From the NCBI GenBank assembly GCA_009733575.1, contig ML769386.1, positions 62,001 to 126,000 on the forward strand: 64,000 bases of DNA, written 5' to 3'. Made by a program: the position numbers and the translations under genes. Below the pieces are notes generated by a model. The model was given only the letters and a program-made list of their open reading frames with translations, did no database searches and was not told the origin of the DNA. Positions 55,573 to 64,000 of this stretch are shown here, one piece after another. Position 1 is the first letter of the stretch; every line of letters starts with the position of its first letter. The stretch comes from Gymnopus androsaceus JB14. Taxonomy: Eukaryota > Basidiomycota > Agaricomycetes > Agaricales > Omphalotaceae.

Positions 55573-58500
55573 TTAGTATGAGAAGACCATTAACCAAGGG
55601 TTTAGTACGATCTATGTGAGGGTTCACAGGTCAGTCAATAGCTCAAGCATCGAAGAAAACAACGTACGGGGAACAAAATATGACACGAAGTAACAATAGC
55701 GAGCGGGAAAATTACTGCCCAGGATGAACCGGTTATTCTCCAACCGAAGGGGACCAGACTCGTACTGACGATGATCATGCCGACTATGATCACGAATGAG
55801 ACGAGGAGGGAGAACCAGAATCTATCCAGGAAAAGTGAGATTCAAAAAACGTAGCGTGAGCGAGCGAACCCACCGCTTCGCAATTTTCGGGATTTCCTTG
55901 AAGAAATTCGACCTTTGCACTTCTTTAACCGTAGCACTCCATGTGATGTTGTATGAGAACAGGTGCGCGAGGATTGCTTGGCTCACAGGAATGCTGAGAC
56001 CGCCAAAGAAGAAAAAGCTTTTGGAAGGGGAGAAGGTTGTCAGTCAAGTGCATCAGAGAATAATGTCAAATAATATTAGCGTGTAGAATGTAGAAGCAAA
56101 GCAATGCTGTCCGAGTATCTGGCTCGGTCCCATCCGCATATACGCGTACGGCAGTGATAGCGACCAGCTTGGAATGACAACAAGTCATACCGGAGGCGTT
56201 AACTATTCCGGAGAATAGCGTTAGCCGTTCAGGCGTTCGGAATCTTGGGAGTTTAGCTCCCATCGCTGCCGAAGACGCTTGTACCCACTCTAAGCATCAA
56301 CAGAAACAACAAATCCACCAAACCAAATCAAACCCAACAATTCAAAGGATAACGATAACGCGTAGTAAGGACTAGAATGACGGCGGAAACGAAACATGCG
56401 CGAAGCACATGCATTCAGCGAAAATGATGCACGTTTGTTCGACGACGAAATCGAAGATATGAAAAGTTTCTGTGAGGAAGCGGGATAGATCGTGGGTCTA
56501 CAGCCCCGCAACCAACGAGGAGACGAAGATGAAAGAAGAGGAGAAGAGAAGGTGCAGGGACTCGAAATGGAAGGCGGGAGGAGAAAAATCGACTCACAAA
56601 AATGGTATCCACATAATGTTTTCCAGGAATCCCCAGAACTAGAATAGAGAGTAAAGATGACGTCAGTACTGAGCACATACAAAAATCCAGAACGACGTCA
56701 AACGGAGAACATAACCTATGAAGAAATACAAAACTCTGAAACAAAACAACGAACGCGGCAAGAACAGAATCAGAAAGAGCATTCAAGCCCATGGCGCCTC
56801 GCGTCTGTGCCGGAGAAAAATTCCTCTGAACCCCACCATGACCGCATACTTGCATCGTGCATATATGAAGACGCAAAGATGCGGGTTTCCAAGGAGGCCA
56901 CAATCCACGATCTAGCCTTGTCCAGTGCAGACGCGCCACAAATAACCTTTCACCTCCAGAGTGAGTGTGAGTTGGCCTGGCTGACCGACCTGCTTCCAAC
57001 GCACGACGACCAACGCGTCCCCAAAGGTAGAGTTTGTTTGAATGAAGTGAATGGATGAACAAAAAAGATGAAATAGTACCGAGGGAGCTTGGTATCGGTA
57101 ACTGTTCAATAAACAGGAAGCAAAAGCCCAGTGCCCAGCACACGACACACCCACGCGTATGTAACGCGGAAGCTATCATCCATCCTGTATCCAAAGATAC
57201 AAGTTGAACAGGGACCGAAGCGCTCCCTGGGGTCCCTGTGGCGTTTATTGAATAGGCGTAGCGGCGTTTGGATAGATCCCAAAACAGTAAGTCTATCAAT
57301 CACAAAAACAATGACGAAAGTTTGGATCAAGATCGGTTGGAGAGAATCTTGCGATGATAAGGACGCTACGCCACACCCCACCAGTACCAGGGCCCGAGGA
57401 GACGAACCGAATCCAACGCAAAAGATAAAGAAAATGACAAAGGCGCTCACCAAGGATCTCTTTCCTAACCGGTACTCCAGCAACGTATACCCCACATTCC
57501 CGCTTCCGAAAAATACCACGGTCGTAGCGAGCCAGATTTCGAAGGAGTGCATGTAAAAACCATCTACTGGGAAGGCAAAGCCCAGCAAGATGTAGTTGAT
57601 GGTACCGATGGTGATGGAGGCGGCTATCCCATAGTAGGAGAACATGTCTGTTGGGAGAGGGGGAGAGAAGGAATGAATGAGTATATGTATATAGAAGGAT
57701 AAGGATGCTGGTACTTACAAGCCATCATACTAATTTTATAATGCACTGGGGCATTGCTCCATATGAACCTGTGGATTTGACGAGCGATAGGTCCTCGGCG
57801 CCACCATTCGACAAGGGGGTTGAAGAGGAGTCTGGAGACCAGGAGGGGGAGGGGGAGGAGTAGAACGCAGCAAAAGGAGGAATTGAATGGAAGGCGGGGA
57901 GGGGGAGGAGAAGAAACGGAGAAGTGTTAGTTATGAAACAGAAATACGAATAATAGGAAAAAAAGTATTGAAGAATCGCGAATGAAACTCACTCATTACA
58001 CCCATAAGCGTACTTTTGCCATCTATTCAGCTCGTCGTCCACAGTAAGCGATACACCTTCTTTGAACCCTCCGTTAGAGTAGGTTGCCCAGCGGATGTCG
58101 TAGCCGCGACCTACAATCACCGTCGAATAGTCAGTAACAAGGAATCAAGTGACAAAGCTGAGAAGACGAAGACCAAAAAAAAAACATGAAAGGGAACAGT
58201 TACTCACCCAAAAGTCTCAACGCCATATCGAAATCTTCACTAACATTACTTTCTGACCACATCTTCTCCTTCGTAATGCGGTTATTATCTGCGGGGTCAG
58301 AAAAAGCGGCATCTTGGATTGCGCGCCATCGGAGGAAGGCGTTGTGTCCAACGAAAGGGGCGATTTCACCATTTGCGCAGGCTAAGGAGTGTATGAAATG
58401 AACGAAAAGGAGGAGGAAGATCTCTTATCAGCATTCGTCTCTTTTTTTGAAACGCTACACTCGCACTCACCCATACTAATACACCTATTAATCCTCCTTG

Positions 58501-61446
58501 TAAAGTACGCTATTCCGTTCTCGAAGTAATGGTGAGCCTAACACAAGCACAATCAGCTGCAAAATCAGGAATTTTTTGAGAATCGAAAACGTACCACTTT
58601 TCAGATTGAGGGAGTAGATGAGCAAGTAGAAGGAAGTAGGCATGCAGGAGGAAGAGGGAGGAACGAAACGGATACGGAGCAGGAGGAAGGTGAGGTCAGC
58701 CACTTTCAACGTCAACGATTTGGGAGAATAAACGGTACCTTGCATAACGTCCGATTCATGCTGGATGAGAACAGAAAGCTTGAGCCTAGCAAGGACATAG
58801 TAAGAACAAGACGTATGCGTACCTGAATGATTGCTACGTTGGGTGAGGCAGCCATTTCACGGGCAGCGTCGCGGAGGCAGTCCTAAGACGACGATTAGCA
58901 AACTCCAAAGAAATAAAAGTTGAACAAGCGATCAACTAACCTCAGGCACCACCGTATCTGAATCAACCAACAGAACAATCTCTCCCACACGCATTGCCTT
59001 TCCGTTTGCTGCCCATGGTTTCCAGCCTTGGCCTGAAGAAGAAGAGGAAAGACGCGATTCTTCATACATCTGCCAACAGAATCATTAAAACGGTCAGCAC
59101 ACATAAGGAAGGAAGAGCTTTCCACATGCCTCCTCGATAGCCATAGCCAATGCCTCTTCCTCCAAATCCTCCATCATCTCCTCATCATCATAAAAGTCGT
59201 TACCACTGCCATTACCATACGCGTTGTGGGCACCAAGAGCCTCCATGCCCAACTCATAGTACGCCTCTTCTGGCAGCGGGACCTGGAGTGCCTGGGACGG
59301 CGTTGGCGAAGCCTGGACCAAGAGGGTGGGGTGAAGTAGGATGGCCGACACCATTCGGAGATACGGGCGAACCACGCGAACCACCCATAAGAGGATGCGA
59401 AGCAGATGGGAAAGCTCCTGTCGTTGGAGTCGGCGCAGCGATATTCGTACCGTTACCATGTCCAACAGATGAGCCAGCACCTATAATACCGGAATGTTTG
59501 TATTAGACATCTTCTAAGCTGAGAAAACGAGAAAGACACTTACCTCCAAACGAAGAACCCGCATTCGTATTCATCCCCCCAACATGCATATCGTCTCCAT
59601 CGCGGTTGAGGTATTGCATACCATAGGAACCGTACGCCCCTGGACGACTACCGTGTTTCTGACCAAGCGGGGGTGTACCAGAGCTCGAATTATTACCTGA
59701 GCCGGAGTTGGAGTACCCGTTAGACCCAGGAGCAGGAGGGTAAGAGTGGGATATGCGACGCATATGTGAAGGGGCAGACGCAGTGGTAGAAGAAGACATT
59801 GCACGTGTTGTGCCTTGGGAGGAATTGGGGTTGAGGTTGGACGCACCGCGTGTAGATGTCGAGTTGGCGTTCGGTCTAAGGAAAGAGATTGATTAGGTAC
59901 AGACAAGTCAAACGAGGAAAAAAGGTTCCGACTGACCCATTCCCATTGGAGCTGTTAGCTTTCTTTTCAACCAATGCCAATAAATGCCTCTCCATACACA
60001 AACTAAGCGAAAGGCCATAGTTCATATTGGAGGCTTTTTTGAAGCGACCTGCACGGTGAAAGGCCAAGCCTCCTGCTTTCCCTCCCTTCTTCTTTGTCGA
60101 ACCTTTTCCACCCAATCCCTTCTCTGGATCCCCATCCAATCCCAACTCTTCGACACCTCCGGCAGGACACCCTTCCCTCGGTCTAGCGACCCACGCAACA
60201 CCCTCACTTCGATAATACCGGATCCTCTCATCTCGATCAGCGCGTGTCATGCCACTCGTTCGCAATCCGTCGTCACACACAAAGATCGACGAGGTCCCAC
60301 CCTGCCTAGCGTACGTCTGCATAGCACGCTTCAATGACGCGATGGAAGGCGCCAACACGGTCTCCAGACTCTCGCGGTAAACAGGCATCTGAATTGTTAT
60401 ATGTGGAAGGACTTCCTGCTGATCTGCAGGCGCAGGGGTAGGAACAGCAGAATAGAACCGTGAATTTTCGTGATAGTGCGCGATTGGTCCGAAAGCCATG
60501 GTAATATTTTGGATGATTTGGAGCGTGAAGAATAGGGAGACGCAGTAGAGGAATGGGAGCGTCACGGCCAAGACGAAACGGAGATAGCGGGAAGCACCAA
60601 CAGGTTCGGGAGTAGGACTGTCGGCGACTGGGTAAGTGAGTAAGAACTCACGGACGAGAGTTTTTACACCGTTGCCGATAAAGACTAAAGCGAGACCGGC
60701 AGCAAGGCCATTGTAGATTGGCGCATACAATGCGAGTTTGCGAGGGGATTCCACGGAAGAGGAAGCTGGAACAGACACGGTACGCTTTGCGCCGTACCAA
60801 GTTCTTTTGGTGATTGTTTGCATGACCGGGGGGTGGAACGAGGGCTTGTTCAGCGTGCCCCGATACACTAGAGACGCTCCCTCCACCGATAAAACTCTGT
60901 GTGTGCATTGAACTACTAGGCTGTTTCGTCCTCCACAGTAGTTTAATCAACCTGTCATCGAAATCCTGGCAAATAGGGATAATCCTATCCAGACTCCCAC
61001 TCCAAACGACCATTACACGTTCATCTCTGATAAAGGCAGCACTTTGCTCTTTATCAGCAAACGGAAGCTGGAGCATCGTGTCAATGATCTGTATCCTCGT
61101 GTTTGAATCAACGTAGAGAGAGTCGGCGTCTGGAGGGCATTCGGAGAGAGCAGCATGGACGGCGGCGGAACGAACTTTAACAGCGACAGCTGGTCCAAGC
61201 TTGGATACTGCTGCTTCAAAAGGCTCAAGAGATGCCTGTTCGTAAGGGAAGATTCTGTAGGTTGGAACGGGGTCATCGGAAACGCGTAGAGCAACACCAG
61301 AGGTCAAATTTTCTTCAGCGGGCCTGAACCAAGCATCCCCTACATTGCGGTTTAAAAAATTATAATCGATATTTAACCCGCTAAAACTTACCCTGTGTTA
61401 ACTTGAAGATGTGGTGAAGCAACGCGTCATTCCGGTCGTAGTCCAT
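55573..61446 (-). CDS. Multi-pass family 2 glycosyltransferase (GT2), many exons
   Basis: Start at 61446 (MDYDRNDALLHHIFKLTQ). N-terminal soluble region, then helices (LAAGLALVFIGNGVKTLV, LRFVLAVTLPFLYCVSLFF). GT-A motifs: ITIQMPVYRESLETVLAPSI, SIFVCDDG, KASNMNYGLSLS, a Ser/Gly/Asn-rich insert, EIVLLVDSDTVVPE (DxD), FVGHNAFLRWRAI, SNVSEDFDMALRLLGRGYDI (ED), and DELNRWQKYAYGCNE (RW motif). Then come C-terminal helices: MAYMFSYYGIAASITIGTIN, FWGFLENIMWIPF (41-nt exon 56598-56638), FFGGLSIPVSQAILAHLFSY, and RFWFSLLVSFVIIVGMIIVS. The end is LNPWLMVFSY (stop 55573). The order fits processive membrane GT2 enzymes that extrude polysaccharide. The product is unknown. The insert exons around 59270-59500 are hard to phase. 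Confidence 0.75.
56018..56597 (-). other. Unusually long intron (580 nt) of the GT2 gene
   Basis: GTGAGT (minus strand, 56597) to AAAAG (56018). The flanking exons join in phase 2 inside the conserved IPF-FFFFGG segment. It contains a small imperfect hairpin near 56195-56222 and no coding potential that I can support. Confidence 0.6.
56639..57450 (-). other. Unusually long intron (812 nt) of the GT2 gene
   Basis: Donor GTGAGC after LGKRSL, acceptor TTCTAG before FWGFLENIMW. Most introns in this window are 45-80 nt. Several plus- and minus-strand frames inside are open, but none looks like a gene. Confidence 0.6.
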
Positions 61447-63408
61447 GGTGAACTACTCGAAGGTGGGAAGTAGGCGGATGGCAAATTTTGGATTCACGTT
61501 ATAAAGACTTAATCTGTTATCGCGAGGCGGACTCCAGACACTCTCTAATAGAAATGACATCACTGAAACGGCAACGGCCATTATTTTGAATTTATATTTA
61601 AATTCAAAAACAAAACACACGCAGTACTTACCACCAAGAGGATGCGAAAAAAAATTTAGACACAGACTCATATATGGGTAGTTTTCTGCGCTGAAAACAA
61701 CGGTGTTTGAATTTTGAAAATAACCAGTTTTGGAGAGATATGGCCATTCCGTTTTCCCTGCCAAAACTGAGCGTCTGTTGAGCCCTCCGAACACAAGCGC
61801 TCATAGGCGCTGGTGAAAGAATACAAATATGTTCTCACGGGAGGGGGGGTGGTCATCGATCTAAGCGGAGTTAGTGTCCGGAATTAACATTCCGCCATCC
61901 TCTTGCTTACCACGATGGCCGACTGGGCTTCGGTGCATATATGCTGCCAGACAAAGCATATAGGGATTCGTTTGTTTGTCTGGTATCGTATATGCACACC
62001 GTGTTTTCTTCTTCTTTTTGCGTTTATTCTACACCTAATTATCAAGATGATTTTGAGATAAGACTTATCTCGGAGTGAATAACCCTCACGGTTGGTCTTG
62101 AGAATTTTTTCATCTTTCAGGCTTGAGATTGACAAGGCTTGTCAATGTACCAACAGAGGTTGTCAGACAAAATTGAGACGCTTGTCTGAGCATTTCCGGT
62201 GTCTTCAGGATTGTCCCTGCACTGACCATTATCGCTGAACATCACTCCGCTTAATCTGCATAAGTACTTGGTACATATGTAGGTGAATATAAGAGCAGCT
62301 TTCAAGTTATCATAGCCGCCTTCCAGGGTCTCGGAATTTAGGAGTTTATTCGCGTTGAAGATTCATACATGTACAGACAATACTGGACTCACCAAGACTC
62401 ACCAGGCCCCTGACAAGCACAGATAGCCATATGTTCGTATGCGCACCAAAGTTCACATTAAGGCGATGGTCTTGAAGAACATGTAACTCAATTGTCTTTC
62501 GTTCACGACCATGGAAGGCCAATAACATAACTGAAAAATGGCGTAAATGTCAGACATATGCTCGAAAGGTAATTACTCACTTGTTTCTTGCCAACGAACT
62601 TTAGACAGCTGGCAGTACGTACCGGTACAAACTCGAAAAAAACACCTTAAATCAAGGATAAAGGAAGCGGGTACAGGGTCGACATAGATTTCGGATACGA
62701 ATACTACGCACTGCGACCCGGTCTTTGACGCTCCCTCCGGGAATGAAGGATCGTGAAACAAGGACGATGGTAACACACTTTTCCCAAAGTATCCACACCA
62801 AGAGCAGTAGTTGACCGCGTTGAACGCCGCCGCCATCTTCTGTCCTTCCAGGCAAAAACTCCTCGTCGCTCCTGAGTGCTGAGCTCCATCGTGAGCAGTT
62901 AGGAGTTATTTAATTAAGAGTCCGACGCGCTTGATAGAACAGAGTCAAAGAAGTCGATGTCAATAAGAGGAATCCTTATCATGCCTTGGAAAGAATGTCG
63001 GAGATTAAGTGGGATGGAGGCCACGGCGCCTGAGCGCGTCACTCACGCGGAAGTGACGCGTCACAGCGATCAGGTACCCAGTGCTGCATGGTTGAAGATG
63101 TCCGATACCCGCAAAAATGCCAAAATTGTGTTGGATTACAGCGAGCTTACTGAACATATACTGGCAATTTCCGAAGTAAGTGGCAATATGGCCTTCTTCA
63201 GCTCGGTACTTATCTGTTATCATTGCACCCATATTGATTCTTTTTTTCTCAATCGTCTCGTAATAGACCCCAAACACCCCTGCCATGATCTGTATCGCGA
63301 GGCGGACCCCGGGTATTCCCTAATATACGCATGACATCACTGAAATTTTATCTTGAGCCCTATATGTAAAAAGAATCAAACGCGCCGTTTTTTTTTTGCG
63401 CTACCATC
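61447..63408. other. Long intergenic region
   Basis: Between the divergent starts of the GT2 and Kre6-type genes. There are minus-strand frames of up to about 110 codons (61453-61794, 62573-62836) that I cannot support, a TTTAAATTC-containing AT-rich inverted stretch near 61590-61612, and small palindromes (GAGATAAG-ac-TTATCTC near 62055). Regulatory sequence or gene relics are possible. Confidence 0.35.
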
Positions 63409-64000
63409 ATGGCAGACGAGTGGAATCCCAACGAATTATACACTCGTGTCCCGCCATCGTCATTCACTTTCAATCCTAATGGTCATTCCGTGTCGCGTAG
63501 ATCCTCTCTCGAGAGCTCCTACGTCCGCGGCTCACTAGCCCTTTCTGAAGAACCAGCGTCTCCGATCCACAATGACCCCGAACTCCCCCTCCCTCATGCC
63601 CCATTCATGTCCGAGTCTGGCCATGGGCACAACCGTAATTCGACGGGTGTATACCAAAACAGCGTCGGGGCTAGTCTGGCCTCTCAACATTCTTCTCCAG
63701 ACCTGCGCTCACGAAGCAACAGTATGATCTTCAGAGCACCTTTCCTTTCTCCCTCTTCTCGACCTACGTCCAGTATCTGGACTCCTCCCCAACATCTATC
63801 ACCCGCCGCTAGTTCCACTGCCTTGGCGAAACCAATCAGTAGTACTAAACCCTTCACAAGTACCCTCCTCCCACAAAAGCTCACACGAGACGATAAACCT
63901 TGGCTCGCCAAACGCCAACCCCGAGAACGCCTAAGTTACTTCCTTACTCTTTTCGGCATTTTTCTAGGCCTCGCCGGTGCAGCTCTTTTATGCTTTTTCG
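63409..64000 (+). CDS. Kre6/Skn1-type beta-glucan synthesis protein (GH16), 5' part, runs off window end
   Basis: Starts MADEWNPNELYTRVPPSS at 63409. A Ser/Pro-rich cytoplasmic leader of about 165 residues follows (SRRSSLESSYVRG, SRSNSMIFRAPFLSPSSRP, SSIWTPPQHLSPA). Then KPWLAKRQPRERLSYFLTLF leads into a membrane anchor (GIFLGLAGAALLCFF). A long disordered N-terminus and one signal-anchor preceded by KPW...R.R.SY.LT is the arrangement of fungal type II membrane proteins of the Kre6/Skn1 family, which act in beta-1,6-glucan assembly. The GH16-like lumenal domain lies beyond the window, so the call rests on the anchor region only. Confidence 0.6.
   Translation, partial: MADEWNPNELYTRVPPSSFTFNPNGHSVSRRSSLESSYVRGSLALSEEPASPIHNDPELPLPHAPFMSESGHGHNRNSTGVYQNSVGASLASQHSSPDLRSRSNSMIFRAPFLSPSSRPTSSIWTPPQHLSPAASSTALAKPISSTKPFTSTLLPQKLTRDDKPWLAKRQPRERLSYFLTLFGIFLGLAGAALLCFF

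Noticed and set aside
62573..62836. Minus-strand Cys-containing frame (MAAAFNAVNYCSWCGYFG)
   Set aside because: Three overlapping frames are open in the same interval and none shows splice or family support.

Overview
The window looks like genomic DNA of a mushroom-forming basidiomycete (Agaricomycetes). The evidence is dense 50-60 nt GT-AG introns, many lineage-specific F-box proteins, a secreted glycoprotein of a type common in Agaricomycetes, and compact genes on both strands. It is not bacterial. I saw no tRNA, rRNA or CRISPR. Exon borders were read by eye and are approximate unless a splice junction is described.

Layout. 1-12 kb: a partial F-box-like gene, a secreted DUF7223-like protein, a small charged nuclear-type protein, an APH-type kinase-like protein, a Btz/CASC3 homologue and a divergent epoxide-hydrolase-type alpha/beta hydrolase. 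12.6-24.7 kb: an F-box region with two short terminal-inverted-repeat elements (13062-13833 and 18538-19243). One of them cuts an F-box gene. A second F-box locus (about 14.94-18.53 kb) has a decayed, internally deleted duplicate at about 22.84-24.36 kb. 24.7-33.2 kb: a THO complex subunit 3-type WD40 gene, a small zinc-finger gene, repeats, and a long membrane protein with a disordered tail. 33.6-37.5 kb: a tandem pair of F-box-like genes, both with frame damage. 38.3-53.1 kb: the most unusual part. Copies of a gene with an ADP-ribosyltransferase-like signature face copies of a gene with a PD-(D/E)XK-like motif. A TA-flanked DDE transposon is present twice. The block also contains an assembly gap of 25 N and two sets of near-identical direct repeats that look partly like assembly artefacts. 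53.1-64 kb: a PQ-loop membrane transporter-type gene, a large multi-exon GT2 glycosyltransferase with two unusually long introns, and the start of a Kre6/Skn1-type (GH16) gene running off the end.

Housekeeping genes (mRNA export and EJC, cell-wall glycan synthesis, PQ-loop) are embedded between fast-evolving F-box, ART-like and nuclease-like families. In those families tandem duplication, transposon insertion and single-base lesions are all visible. The convergent ART-like/nuclease-like pair is the best candidate for something undescribed.
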